A DNA stretch of 64,000 bases, from positions 98,936,826 through 99,000,825 of the forward strand of contig NC_134093.1 of assembly GCF_000715075.1 (NCBI RefSeq), given 5' to 3'. This DNA comes from Nicotiana tabacum (lineage: Eukaryota > Streptophyta > Magnoliopsida > Solanales > Solanaceae). Every line of letters begins with the position of its first letter. Position 1 is the first letter of the stretch. The notes beneath the pieces are model-generated. The model was not told the DNA's origin, searched no databases, and worked only from the letters and a program-made list of their open reading frames with translations. A program made the position numbers and the translations under genes. This document shows positions 22,590 to 35,065 of this stretch, piece after piece.

Positions 22590-23526
22590 CTTTTTCTTTT
22601 TTTCTATTTTATACCTTTATCATTTTGACATGTCCTTGTAAATAAAAGCATATTTTTTTTGTTCAAGTATCATTTGAGTCTTACTTTCGTTTGAATGTTC
22701 ATGCAAGTCTTTAACTTTCGTACTTGCTCAAGTATTTTGCGCATGTTGTTCTGTTCGCGTTTTATTATATGTAATCTCGGATGTCTTTTCTTCAAAGCAT
22801 TTTGGTTCTGAGTATTATCCCTTTTTTGTGAGGGTTTCCATGAGTATTTGCGCAAGTTTGCTTTTTGCATTTTTTTCGTATACGGCTTCGGGTGTATTTT
22901 ATCGCTATGGCATTCTAGATTATGGGCATTGATTCTTTCGGAATCAACCCTTTAACGTGAGAGTTTTTATAAGAGAGGGCCTTATTATATTTACGGTGCT
23001 CTTGAAGAGGACGTCTCCTGTTCATTACAGCACTAACATTTGAAGTACTTGTTTAACTTTCAAATGGAAAACTTAACTCATCGTTCAGACAAGAAATAAG
23101 ATAAAAACAAAAGGATTTCATTTCATTTAATTCCTTCTATTTTCAAAAGTACATAAGCATTTTGTTATGCATAAAAGAAATTGCCAAGACTTGTGGCTAT
23201 CTTGTACAACTTATTTCTACGGGGCTGGTTGCGCAGTCCCCGGTCCCGATGTTGTATTCTGTTCCCATATTTGCGTTCCCCGGTTGATGTGGCATTTAGT
23301 GTATCCGTATTCTCATATCATCCCCCCCCCAGTGTTCGAATGCGAATTAGAACACTGGAAGTCTTGTATCTTCGAAGATCCCATAATGAATTGCTAGGTA
23401 ATCCTTAACACGGTAATATATCTTGTTTCTCCTTATTAACACATGCTATCGAGCGAAAGAATACCTAACAGTCCTCTAGTGGTTTGTGCTCGTGAATGGT
23501 CGGGTAACCTCCGTTTGGTAGGAAAC
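22590..23526. other. Tat 3' untranslated tract between integrase and the antisense gene
   Basis: About 0.9 kb without a credible protein. It holds the T-rich 3' end of the antisense gene and, on the other strand, the tail of pol. The short ORFs at 23,167-23,408 have no recognisable domain. A run of C (23,320-23,328) is the only low-complexity feature. Confidence 0.6.
22641..22646 (+). terminator. AATAAA poly(A) signal after the antisense ORF
   Basis: An AATAAA hexamer lies 52 bp after the stop codon in a T-rich tract on the plus strand. It fits 3'-end formation of the antisense gene and would lie in the region where pol and antisense transcripts converge. Confidence 0.45.
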
Positions 23527-25046
23527 TTAACTTCTCGGTGGGAATTTGCTATCGAAGAAAAGAATATCTAATTGTCCCCGAGTGAAAACTTGTTCGTTTG
23601 CCTTGTTATGAAAGTTCTTATCATTGTTGTCTTTGTAGTATGATTTCCGTCGCTGATTCATTAAAAACCTTACCAGAAAAACCCAATTGGGACACAAACT
23701 GAACGAAGGGAAAAGTGTGCAGCACATACTTTCCCTTTGACTGTTGTTTGTCAGGAGTAATATCTTTTGAGGTGAGCCACGTTCCAGTTGTTGGGAAACT
23801 TGTCTCCATTTTGGTCCTCCAACTCGTATGATCCTTTCCCAGTAATAGTTGAAACCCTTTAAGGGCCTTCCCATGTTGGGCCTAACTTGCCCGCGTTGAG
23901 TTCCCGGGTGTTTTGAGTTACCTTCCTCATGACCAAGTCTCCTACTTTGAAATAACGGTGGTTGGCTCTTCAATTATAATATCACTCTATTTTGTGCTTT
24001 TGAGCCGCCATTCTGACATGTGCCAAGTCCCTGCATTCCTCGAATAGCTCCAAGTTGATTAGCATTGCCTCGTTGTTTGATTCTTCATTCGCCTAGAAAT
24101 ACCTTAAGGTCGGTTCCCCTACTTCCACCGGAATCAAAGCTTTTGCATTGTACACAAGGGAAAAGGGGGTTTCTCCCGTGCTTGACTTGGTCGTTGTTCG
24201 GTAGGCCCATAAAACCCCAGGTAATTCTTTGGGCCAGTTACCTTTTGATGCTTCCAACCTTTTCTTTAGATTTTGTATAATCTCTTTGTTTGTTAACTCT
24301 GCTTGACCATTTGCGCTCAGATGATAAGGTGAAGAGGTAATCCTTTTTATCTTCATATCTTCAAGGAACTTTGTAACTTTTGCGCTGATAAACTGAGGCC
24401 CATTGTTGCATGCAATCTCTTTTGGTATTCTAAACCTACAAATTATGTTCTCCCACAGGAAGTCGAGCATTTCGCGTTCTCTGTTCTTATGATAAGGACC
24501 TGCTTCCACCCATTTAGAAAAATAGTAAGTCAAAATTAAAAGAAACCTTACCTTTCCGGGAGCTGGTGGTAGTGGTCCGACGATGTCCATCCCCTATTTC
24601 ATGAACGACCACGGAGACAGAATTGAATGTAGGGGTTCTTTCGGTTGATGTACTAGTGGTGTGTAGCGTTGGCACTTATCACATTTTCGTACAAAGTCTT
24701 TGGCATCTTGTTCCATACGAGGCTAGTAATATCTTGCCCGAACTAATTTCAGCACCAAAGAATCTACACCTGAGTGGTTGCCACATATCCCTTCATGGAC
24801 TTCTCTCATGACATAGTTAGCTTCTGATACACCTAAGCACCGTGCCAACGGGCCTTGAAAGGATTTTTTGTACAATTGGCCTTTTTTGAAGCTATAACGT
24901 GCAACTTTGGTGCGCAACGCTCTTGATGCTTTGGGGTCTTCGGGAAACTTTCCATGCTTGAGATAATCGATTATTTCGTTTCTCCAGTCCCAGACCAAAC
25001 TAGTCAAATTTATCTCATAGTAATCTGTGTCCAAGACTGAGTTCAT
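23527..25046 (-). pseudogene. Tat integrase, catalytic Asp replaced, broken
   Basis: Reads NYVMREVHEGICGNHSG (zinc finger His pair) at 24,810-24,760 and, after a stop, KCDKC and the rest of the finger. The core (24,590-24,093) has GMDIVGPLPPAPG with the first Asp, then CNNGPQF near 24,405 where this lineage normally has C-D-N-G: the second catalytic Asp reads as Asn (AAC, a G-to-A change). NGQAELTNKEI carries the Glu. The C-terminal part to about 23,530 includes FKVGDLVMRKV and LGPTWEGPLKG. Stops and shifts are frequent. It cannot catalyse integration as read. Confidence 0.9.
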
Positions 25047-25089
25047 CAGTTTTATGACTGTCCCTGATTCTGATCCCTGGATTTCTGTC

Positions 25090-25540
25090 GATTAGCCCAG
25101 ATTTGCCAATGCATCTGCTTTCGCGTTGTCTTCCCTTGGGATATGAGTAATTGACAACTCTAGGAATCGTGCCAATAAATCCTGAACTTTTACTACGTAT
25201 TGCTGCATATGTTCTTCTTTGGTGTCAAAAATTCGGTAGACCTAATTCACCACCAACTATGAATCACATTTGATTTCGATGACTTAGGAGTCAAGTCCCC
25301 GGGCCAATTCGAGCCCTGCAATCAAAGCTTCGTACTCTGATTCATTGTTAGTTAAAGGAATTGTTCTGATGGCTTACCTTAAAGTTTCCCCCGAAGGCGT
25401 GATCAAGACAATTCCGAGCCCGGACCCTTTTACATTTGAAGCTTCATCCGTATATAAGGTCCAAACTCCCGATGTCGATTCTGACACCATTATTGCCTCT
25501 TTGGCTTCCAGAGGCAATAATACCGGACTGAAATCAGCCA
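25090..25540 (-). pseudogene. second RNase H of the minus-strand Tat element, broken
   Basis: Minus-strand text reads ASNVKGSGLGIVLITPSGE, then NNESEYEALIAGLELARG and IEIKCDSWLVVN, and ends with THIPREDNAKADALANLG near 25,100. It matches the domain at 8,490-8,744 of the plus-strand relative. Several codons are stops where the relative has sense codons (for example after ETLR and after LDS). Confidence 0.85.
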
Positions 25541-26952
25541 CGAAGTCAGCCAAGACTTGGAACTTAATTGCAGTCCTTATATTCTATATCGAATTCACTC
25601 ATTTTGACGGCCCATTTGTCCAATCTACCCGAGAGCTCGGGTTTATGGAGGATATTCCTTAGAGGAAAAGTAGTCACCAGATGTGGACGGCGACTACGAG
25701 AGTTAAGGCCAGCTTTTCCAGATGTGGGTAGCGAGTTTATACTCCCGTTAAAATTTTGCTAACATAATAAATGGGAGATTGTGTACCTTCATCCTCTCGT
25801 ACTAAAACAGCACTTACCGCAACTTCTGAAACCACGAGGTAGACTAGAAACGTCTCACCTTCTTTTGGTTTTGAGAGCAACGTAGGGCTTGACAAATATT
25901 TCTTCAACTCCTTCAAGGCTTGCTAACACTCTGGTGTCTACTCTAAAAAAATTCTTTTTGAGTAGTGCGAATAAGCGATGACATATTTTTGATGAACGGG
26001 AAATGAACCTGCTCAAAGCTGTCAATCTTCCTGTGAGTGTCTGGACTTCTTTTACGTTAGACAATTGGTCCGGGATGTCCTCTATGGCCTTGATTTTATC
26101 GGGATTTACCTCAATTCCCCTTTGTGAGACTAGAAATCCTAGGAACTTACCCGAACTTACCCCGAACACACACTTCTCGGGGTTAAGCTTCATATTATGC
26201 TCCCTCAGGATGTCAAATGTTTCTTGCAAATGCTTCAGGTGTCACTTGCATTCAAAGACTTAACGAGCATATTGTCTATATTTAATTCCATAGTCTTTCC
26301 TATTTGTTTTCGAACATCTTATTCACGAGCCGTTGATAAGTGGATCCGGTGTTTTTTTAACCCTAAGGGCATTACGTTGTAACAATATGTACCAAAATAC
26401 GTTATAAATGATGTTTTTTTCCTGGTCTTCTGGATTCATCTTGATTTGATTGTACCCAGAATAAGCATCGAGGAAACTCATTAACTCATGCCCGGCCATG
26501 GCATCAATCATTTGGTCGATACTTGGCAATGAAAATGAGTCTTTCGGGCATGCTTTATTAAGATCCTTATAATCGACGCACATGCAAAATTTATTATTTT
26601 TCTTAGGAACTACTACTACATTGGCTAGCCAGTCCGGATATCTTACCTCTCGGATTGAACCAATCTTAAGTAAACGGGTTACCTCTTCTTTGATGAATTT
26701 ATTCCCAACTTCAGCAATAGGGCGCTTCTTTTGCCTTACCGGAGGTATGTTGGGATCCAAGCTTAAATTTTGTACGGATATCTCCATCAGGATTCCTGTC
26801 ATATCCTCGTGCGACCATGCAAAACAACTGGCATTAATTTTAAGGAATTCAATAAAAGCATACATGTGATCTGGGTGCAGTCCTATTCCCACATGGAATT
26901 TCCTTTCTAGGAATTCTTCGAACAATACAACCTGCTCCAGTTCTTCTGCCAT
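25541..26952 (-). pseudogene. Tat reverse transcriptase and RNase H, broken
   Basis: Reverse transcriptase starts near 26,770 with IPPVRQKKRP and has FCMCVDYKDLNKACPKDSF and SFLDAYSGYNQIKMNPEDQE (first catalytic Asp), a frame shift near 26,390, then IDNMLVKS near 26,265 where YIDDMLVKS is expected: the second Asp of the box is Asn. After it come TFDILREHNMKLNPEKC and VQTLTGRLTALSRF. RNase H is read with stops down to about 25,545 (KFQVLADFVADF). Inactive. Confidence 0.9.
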
Positions 26953-27075
26953 AGACTTCGTCGCATCCGTATCTTCTGGTACTTGAAAATACCTCGGTAC
27001 CTAATATTGTTCCGACTCTTCTGTCCTCGGGTTATCTTCTTCTGGTTCGGGGGGAGGTACCGGTTCCAGTAATTG

Positions 27076-27663
27076 CTATGCTGTACATTCCTTTCCTTGG
27101 CTACTGGAGACCGAAATTGCATTCATATCCCTTGCTTCCGGTTGATCACCCTTTATCTGTTTGATCCCCTCGGATGTCGGAAACTTTAACAATTGGGGAT
27201 ACATTGAAGTCATAACTTTCATCTCGTGCAGCCATGGTCTTCCTAAGATGATGTTATATCCCATGTCTCTATCTAACACTTCGAAGAGAGTTTTCTTCAT
27301 TACTCCCTCAGCGTTCATGAGCAGCAAAATTTCTCCCCAGGTTGTCACGCTTGCGAGGCTGAATCCAACGATGAGTTTCGTTGCTGGGATAATGCTTCCA
27401 GTGAGTTTATCTTTCTCCAGTACTCTCCATTGTACAATATTGGCTGAACTTCTTGGATCCACTAAAACACGTTTAATTTTAAAATCTAACACATTTAAAG
27501 AAATTACCAGTACGTCATTGTGCGGTAGCAGTAATCCGTCTGCATCTTCGTCTGTAAATGTGATATCGTCTTCCCGGAGCCTTTTATTATGAGTTATCGA
27601 TACTTTTATCTTCTTCAATGAAGAAAAGGTGACCTCGTTAATTTTATTTCCTCCGAAGATCAT
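27076..27663 (-). pseudogene. Tat aspartic protease, active-site Gly replaced
   Basis: A 195-codon open stretch has GGNKINEVTFSSLKKIKVSI, LVDPRSSANIVQW and NIILGRPWLHEMKV. The active-site loop reads D-P-R-S-S where the plus-strand relative has D-P-G-S-S, a Gly-to-Arg change likely to abolish activity. The frame here is otherwise unbroken and keeps the Gln codon that is a stop in the relative. Confidence 0.85.
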
Positions 27664-27699
27664 GTTGATCGTTTGGCGTGGCGGTTCTTCTCATGCTTT

Positions 27700-28899
27700 C
27701 GCGATTTTCGCGTCGCCCCTGTTCTGACCGTAATTGTTTTTAGCTCGTTCACTCAAGAATTCTCTGAGGTGACCATTCTTTAACAGTGTTTCCACTTATT
27801 CCCGGAGGTGTCGGCAGTCCTCAGTCCGGTGGCCATTAGTGCCATGGTATTCACACCATAAATTGGAATCCCTCTAGCTGGGATCAGATTTCATTGGTCT
27901 TGGGAATCGTGCCTCTTTGATATTTCTCATGGATGATACCAACTCCACCACACAACGTTAAAGTTATACTCCGATAACTTTGGGTAAGAAGAATCTCGTG
28001 ACCCCGAAATTTCTCTATCTTGTAGCAATCTGTTGTTCCGACCACGATCGGTCCTTCTATCAATAGTGAACTTGCATGCTGTTTGGAAGCTCCTACCACG
28101 ACCTTCTGTCAGCTCGTAGGGCAAAACCCAACCCCTCGAAGTCCGTCTATGCGTGTCAATATCATCTTTTGTTTTTTCTCTATTCTTCTCCCGTTCTTTG
28201 GTTGACAATGGAAATCCAACCCGATCATCTTCAATCCTTATTTTTGACTCGTACCGGTTGTGGACATCCGCCCAAGTCATCGCGTGAAACTCGAGCATAC
28301 TTTCCTTCAACTTCTGGGAAGCGTCCGAACTTCTCGAATTTAAACCTTTGGTGAATGCTTCAGCCGCCCATTCATCTGGGACTGCCAGTAGTAACATCCT
28401 TTCCTTTTGGAACCGGGTAACGAACTCTCATAATAATTCGGATTCTCCCTGCACGATCCTGAATATGTCGGTCTTTCAGGCTTGTACCTTTCTGGCACCG
28501 GCATGAGCTTTGATGAAAGAATCTGCGAGCATCTCAAAGGAATCTATGGAATGCTCAGGAAATAATGAATACCACGTTAAAGCTCCCCTCGTGAGAGTCT
28601 CACCAAATTTTTCAGAAACACGGACTCAATTTCGTGAGGAACAAAATCATTTCCTTTCACAGTTGTTGTATAGGTGGTAATGTACTCTTATGGATCTGAA
28701 GTTTCGTCATACTTTGGCACTTGGGGCATTTTGAACCACTTCGGGATTAATTTCGGGGTTGCGCTCGATTTATACGGTAATTGAATATACTTCTTCGAGT
28801 TTGGGCCTTTTAGTACTGGTTGTGCACCTGGGATTTGATCCACGCGAGCGTTTACTTCCTTCATGAACCGCAAAAGTTCATCCTTGAACGGATCGTTCT
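27700..28899 (-). pseudogene. Tat gag, 3' portion after the nested insertion
   Basis: Starts at the base next to the nested element and reads FKDELLRFMKEVNARVDQIPG, PKLIPKWFKMPQVPKYDE, then VPDEWAAEAFTKGLNSRS and TWADVHNRYESKIRIEDDR, and ends with the zinc knuckle CEYHGTNGHRTEDC near 27,855-27,810. The reading frame changes several times. It continues directly from the gag part at 39,913-40,341. Confidence 0.85.
28895..28899. repeat. target site duplication, lower copy (GTTCT)
   Basis: GTTCT directly precedes the LTR start TGTCAC and matches the five bases after the other LTR. Confidence 0.9.
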
Positions 28900-29579
28900 T
28901 GTCACAACCCGAAATTCCCACCGTCGGGACCGTGATGGCGCCTAACATTTCACTTGCTAGGCAAGCCGACATTAGAGAATTATTAAGCCAATCCTTATTT
29001 AATTCAGTAAATAACAGCAAGGAGGCTAAAATGACATACAGCGAGTGCGGAATAATATAAAAACTTCATTAGTTACTACCACCCGGATCTGGAGTCACAA
29101 TTTACGAACTTCTAGGATTTACTACAAGTAAAAGTTTGAAAGAAATATAGCTGTTTGAATGAAAGAAATAGTAAAGAAAAAAAAACAGGAAAGACATACG
29201 GGGACTTCAAGGTCTGCGAATGCAAACAGATCTACCTTGAGTCTCCAATGAACCAGTTCGAGTTGGTACGCCTCTCGATCAGCTGGGACCAATACCAAAA
29301 TCTGCACAGGAAGTGCAAAGTACAGTATCAGTACAACCGACCCCATGTACTGGTAAGTGTCGAGCCTAACCTCGATGAAGTAGTGACGAGGCTATGACAA
29401 GACACCTACATAACAAACCTGTGCAATTTAACATTATATGTACAAATAACAGCTAAACATGTACTATTGGGAAGGGAACATGTTGAGGGGAATACGAGAT
29501 AGAGAACTACAGCAGATGGTAACTTGAACATCCAATATACTATAAACCAATAAGAAAAAGTAAATACGGTAAAGGAAAA

Positions 29580-29790
29580 AAGCACGGCATCACCCTTCGT
29601 GTTTTTTCTCTCAATCTCACCATAAAATCAATAGAAATGGCACGGCATCACCCTTCGTGCATTAACTCTCATAACATGGCACGGCATCACCTTTTGTGCA
29701 TTAACACTCACAATATGGCACGGCATCACCCTTCGTGCATTAACACTCACAATATGGCACGGCATCACCCTTCATGTATTAACACTCTCC
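29580..29790. repeat. 39-bp minisatellite in the 3' LTR
   Basis: About five head-to-tail units with the core GGCACGGCATCACCCTTCGT followed by GCATTAACACTCACAATAT. The equivalent block in the other LTR is at 37,760-37,965. Confidence 0.85.
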
Positions 29791-30679
29791 CTTACCATAA
29801 TGCGATGAACAAATAACAACAGGGAGTTAGAATAACAAGTACAAACCTTACTTCAACATTTGGTTCCACAATATCAACCTCAACTTCGGAATCAATACTC
29901 AATTGTCACCAGAAGATCCGTAAAGATGATAAGAATGATCAATTTAACAATACTAGTCTAAACATTGATAATATGAACAAAGGAAGCTATAATTTCAAGA
30001 AACCAAACCCCGCCCGCATGCTTTAACCCAACTACAATGCATAAGTACTTGTCACCTCACATATACGTTGTTCCCCAACATTTAAACATGTAGCAAATAG
30101 ACAAACAAGTCCTATTCCCTCAAGTCAATGTTAACCACGACATTTACCTCGCTCTGAAGACCAAACTCAAAGCTCAACCACGGCTTTTCCTTTCAAACAA
30201 GCTTCCGAACCAATAGAATCTAGCAATTTACCAACCAAACGATTCAAATTAAGCCTTAGGAACTACCCATGATTGCAAAGAATTCAATTAGGCCATTATT
30301 AGAAAAGTCAACAAAAGTCCACACCCGGGCTCGCTTGGTCAAAACCCGAGGTTCGGACCAAAAGTCATTTACCCATTCACCCCCAAACCTGATTATGTAA
30401 CTAGTTTCGAAATCCGACCCCAAATTGAGGTCTAAATCCCCAATTTGCAAAACAAACCCCAATGTTTCCTAAGTCCCTAGTTTTCTACCATGAAAGAACA
30501 AAGGTTAGGCCTAGGAATTAATGGGTGATGTTAGAAATGGAAGAAAATGAGTTAAAGAGTACAAACCTATGAATTGGTGTTGAGTTTTCCCTTCAAAATC
30601 GCACCTAGGCCGAGCTCTAATGGAGAGTTTATAAAAAATGGATAAAATCCCAGTTTTGAAATGTTTTAAGGTCTGGGCA

Positions 30680-30960
30680 TAAGGCCTTTTTCGCGTTCGC
30701 GAAGGGCCTGCCGTGTTCGCGATGTGCAGCAGCCTAAATGGCTTTCGCGTTCGCGAAGGCTGCTCCCCCTGGCCTTCGCTTTCGTGAGCCAGTGCTCGCG
30801 TTCACGTAGGAGAGAAGCTGATCGCGTTCGCGAAGGGTAAGGCCCCCATTGCATTGCGTTCACGACCCAGCTACCGTGTTCCCGAATAAGAAAATCACCC
30901 TGCCCCAGTTTACTCTTCGCGTTCGCGAGAGTACCTTCGCGAACGCGAAGAAGAAGACAC
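30680..30960. repeat. cluster of TTCGCGTTCGCGAA-type motifs in the 3' LTR
   Basis: Recurring CpG-rich motifs such as TTCGCGTTCGCGAAG, CGTTCGCGAGAG and TTCGCGAACGCGAAG at irregular 20-45 bp spacing. Their decayed versions (TTCGTGAG, GTTCACGAC) fit CpG loss. Confidence 0.85.
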
Positions 30961-31685
30961 CAGATAACAGCTGAAGCACAAAAACCCAGATTTTCTAAGT
31001 TTTAAAACACCCATAGCCTATCCAAAACTCGCCTGAGCTCTCGGGGCTCCAAACCAATTATGCACACAAGTCCAAAAACATCATACGAACTCGTTCGCGC
31101 CATCAAAATACCAAAATAATGCCTAGAACTACAAATCAGACACCAAATCAAAGAAAATTTTCAAGAAGGCTTTAAAACTTCTATTTTTACAACCGAACGT
31201 CCGAATCACGTCAAATCAACTCCTTTTCTCACCAAATTCGACACACAAGTCATAAATATTATAGCGGACCTGTACCGTGCTCCGAAACAAAAATACGAAC
31301 CTGGTATCAATAAATCCAAACATCAGTCGATTCTTAAATATCATAAATCTTTCAAACTTTCAATTTTCAACAAAAATCAATAACTCGGGTTAGGGACCTC
31401 TGAATTCGATTCCGGGCATATACCCAAGTCTCAAATTACGATACGGATCCACCGGTACCGTCAAAATACAGATCTGGATCCGTTAGCTCAAAATGTTGAC
31501 CGAAGTCAACTTAAATAAATTTTTAAGGCAAATATTCTTATTTTTATCAGTTTTTAACATATAAGCCTTCCGAAAGAACACCCGGACTGCGCACGCAAAT
31601 CAAGGAAGGCTAAAAATAAGGTTTTTGAGATCTCAAAATACAGAATTAGGTTCTAAAATATAAGATGACCTATCGGGTCATCACA

Positions 31686-31698
31686 TTCTCCACCTCTC
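31686..31698 (-). other. polypurine tract of the Tekay element
   Basis: GAGAGGTGGAGAA on the minus strand abuts the 3' LTR start. It is the expected priming site for plus-strand synthesis. Confidence 0.85.
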
Positions 31699-31704
31699 AA
31701 ACAA

Positions 31705-33253
31705 TCATTTGTCCTCGAACGGATATAGAAAAGTACCTGAACTGGTGAAAAGATGTGGATATCCACTCCGCATATCTGACTCGAACTCCCAAGTAGCTGC
31801 CTCAACGGGCTGACCTCTCCACTGCACTCGAACTGAAGGATAACTCTTAGACCTCAGCTGTCGAACCTGCCGGGCTAGAATAGCCATCGGCTCCTCCTCG
31901 TAAGTCGAATGCTTGTCCAACCGGACAGAGCTGAAATCTAACACGTGGGACGGATCACCGTGATACTTTCGGAGCATGGACACATGGAATATCGGATGAA
32001 CTGATGATAAATTGGGTGGCAATGCAAGCTTGTAAGCCACCTCACCCACTCTCTGAAGAATCTCAAAAGGTCCGATATACCTAGGGCTCAACTTGCCCTT
32101 CTTTCCGAACCTCATTACACCCTTCATGGGTGATTCCCGGAGCAACACTCTCTCCCCGATCATGAATGCAACATCACGAACTTTGCGGTCGGCATAACTC
32201 TTCTGCCTGGACTGAGCTGTGCGAAGTCTATCATGAATAATCTTGACCTTATCCAAGGCATCCTGTACTAGGTCTGTACCCAACAACCGAGCCTCCTCGG
32301 CTCGAACTACCCAACTAGCGATCGACACCGCCTACCGTATAATGCCTCATAGGGAGCCATCTAAATGCTTGACCGGTAGTTGTTATTGTAGGCGAACTCT
32401 GCAAGGGGAAAGAACTAATCCCACTATCCTCCAAATTCTATAACACATGCGCGGAGCATATCCTCCAAGATCTGAATAGTGCGCTCACACTGTCTGTTCG
32501 TCTGAGGATGAAACGCGGTGCTTAACTCAACCCGTGTGCCCAACTCACATTGTAATGCCCTCCAGAAGTGCGAGGTGAACTGCGTACCTCGGTCAAAAAT
32601 GATAGACATGGGCACACTGTGAAGACGGACGATCTCGCGGATATAAATCTCTACCAACCGCTCCGAAGAATAGGTAACTGCCACAGGAATGAAATGCGCT
32701 GACTTAGTCAGCCTGTCCACAATGACCCAAACTGCATCGAACTTCCTCTGAGTCCATGGGAGTCCAACAACGAAATCCATAGTGATACGCTCCCACTTCC
32801 ACTCAGGAATATCTATCTTTTGAAGCAAACCACCAGGTCTCCGATGCTCACACTTTACCTGCTGACAATTTAGACACCGACCTACATATGCAACTATATC
32901 CTTCTTCATCCTCTTCCACCAATAATGTTGCCGCAAGTCCTGATACATTTTGGCGGCGCCCAGATGAATAGAATACCGGGTACTGTGGGCCTCCTAAAGA
33001 ATCAACTCACAAAGTCCATCCACATTAGGCACACAAATACGACCCTGCATTCTCAAGACTATGTCGTCTCTAATAGTAATATGTTTGGCACCACTGTGCC
33101 GCACTATGTCCCTAAGGACCAACAAATGGAGGTCGTCATACTGCCGATCTCTGATACGCTCAAATAAAGAAGATCGAGTGACTGTACAAGCTAGAACACG
33201 GTTGGGCTCTGAAATATCCAACCTCACAAACTGGTTGGCTAAAGTCTGAACAT
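31705..33253 (-). pseudogene. Tekay integrase with chromodomain, broken
   Basis: Zinc-finger part near 32,948-32,870 (YWWKRMKKDIVAYVGRCLNC, CxxC), then TMDFVVGLPW (first Asp), IIFDRGTQF (second Asp) and NRQCERTIQILEDML (Glu) at 32,948-32,424. After a stop, 32,328-31,705 has KSYADRKVRDV, a GPF/Y module (RYIGPFEILQRVGEVAYKL) and a C-terminal chromodomain-like segment (VRVQWRGQPVEAATWEFE). The chromodomain is believed to steer insertion to heterochromatin. Several stops separate the parts, though all three catalytic acids are still present. Confidence 0.93.
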
Positions 33254-34675
33254 CTAATGTAAGCGTCCTCTCACCGACTGGAATGAACGCAAGGCTGCCA
33301 TACTCGCTGCCTTTCTACTCAAGGCGTCGGCCACCACATTGGCCTTCCCAGGGTGGTACAAAATAGTGATATCATAGTATTTCAATAGCTCCAACCACCT
33401 CCTCTGCCTCAAACTGAGATCATTTTGCTTGAACAAATACTGAAGGCTCCGATGATCCATGAAAACCTCACACGACCACCATAAAGATAGTGCCTCCAAA
33501 TCTTCAGAGCATGAATAATGGTTGCCAACTCTAAGTCGTGGACAGGGTAATTCTTCTCATGAACCTTCAACTGTCATGACGCATATGCAATCACCCTGCC
33601 CTCCTACATCAATACCACACCGAGCCTAACACGGGACGCATCACAATATACCGTATAAGATCTTTAACCTGTGGGCAATACCAACACCGGCGTTGTAGTC
33701 AAAGCAATATTGAGCTTCTGAAAACTTGCCTCACACTCGTCTGACCATCTAAACGGGGCACCCTTCTGGGTCAACCTGGTCAACGGGGCTGCTATAGATG
33801 AAAACCCCTCCACAAATCGACGGTAATAGCCTGCCAAACCCAAGAAACTCCTGATCTTCGTAGCTGAAATGGGTCTAGGCCAGTTCTGAACTACCTCAAT
33901 CTTCTTAGGATCTACCTGAATGCCCTCTGCTAATACAACGTGCCCCAAGAAAGCGACTGAATCCAGCCAAAACTCGCACTTTGAAAATTTAGAGTCTGAA
34001 GTACAATCCTGAGATGTTGCTCGTGCTTCTCTCGACTGTGGGAGTAGATCAAGATATCGTCAATAAACACAATCACAAAGGAGTACAAATAAGGCTTGAA
34101 CACTTGATTCATCAAATCCATGAATGTTGCGGGGCATTTGTCAACCAAAAGGACATCATTAGAAACTCATAATGCCCGTATCGAGTCCGAAAAGTTGTCT
34201 TAGGGACATTGGATGCCCTAATCCTCAACTGATGATAGCCAGATCTCAAATCAATCTTCGAAAACACCTTGACACCCTGAAGCTGATCAAATAAGTCATC
34301 AATCTTCTGCAATGGATACTTGTTCTTGATGGTGACTTTGTTCAACTACCGATAATCTATGCACATCCTCATCGATCCATCCTTCTTCTTCACAAACAAC
34401 ACAGGTGCACCCCATGGAGAGACACTAGGTCTAACGAAGCCCTTATCAAGAAAATCTTGCAACTGTTCCTTTAATTCTTTCAACTCTGGCAGGGCCATAA
34501 GGTATGGCAGAATAGAGATAGGCTGAGTGCCCGGAGCCAAATCAATACAGAAATCAATATCCCTGCCGGGTGGCATCCCCGGTAGGTCTGCAGGAAATAC
34601 CTCTAGAAACACACGAACAACTGGTACAGAATCCATGGAAGGAACCTCCGCACTAGAATCGCAAACATAAGCCAA
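33254..34675 (-). pseudogene. Tekay reverse transcriptase and RNase H, broken
   Basis: Segments in order: [57 protein letters not shown] (first Asp), [15 protein letters not shown] (catalytic Asp pair intact), [33 protein letters not shown], and an RNase H part ending [17 protein letters not shown]. The frame is broken by stops at about 34,345 and 34,112 and by shifts near 33,930 and 33,520. Confidence 0.93.
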
Positions 34676-35065
34676 ATAAGCTAGACAACCCCTTCTCCAC
34701 CATACACCAAGCCTTTATATAAGAGATAACCCTGCTGGTAGAATGGCCAGGAGTCACCCCTCCACTATAATCGAGGCAACCCCGACAAGGCTAAGGTCAC
34801 CGTCTTAGCGTGACAGTTCAATATAGCGTGATATGGTGACAACCAATCTATACCCAAGATAATATCAAAATAGACCATATCGAGAAGTAGAAGATCTACA
34901 CTAGTCTCATGAATCCAAATGGTGACAACACATGAACGATAAACACGATCTACAATAATAGCACAACCAAATATGAAGCAAAATAGGAGGACACATAGGA
35001 ATAAGTAGATCCTGGATCAAATAGAACTGAAGCATCTCTATGGCAAACTGGAATAATACCTATGA
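34676..35065 (-). pseudogene. Tekay protease region, broken
   Basis: Minus-strand text near 35,035-34,985 reads SVLFDPGSTYSYVSSYFA, the chromovirus protease active site (D-P-G-S-T-Y-S where D-S/T-G is usual in retroviruses). No long open frame remains. Confidence 0.75.

Larger units (their letters stand above)
28900..31685 (-). repeat. 3' LTR of the Tekay element
   Basis: About 2.79 kb with plus-strand ends TGTCAC and ATCACA (minus-strand start TGTGATGACCCGATAGGTC). It matches 37,075-39,912 along its length with scattered substitutions and small indels. It contains a 39-bp minisatellite (about 29,580-29,790) and a cluster of TTCGCG-type palindromes (30,680-30,960). Confidence 0.93.

Noticed and set aside
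29580..29790. CRISPR-like array
   Set aside because: The units are contiguous with no spacers, lie in an LTR of a plant retroelement, and are explained as a minisatellite.
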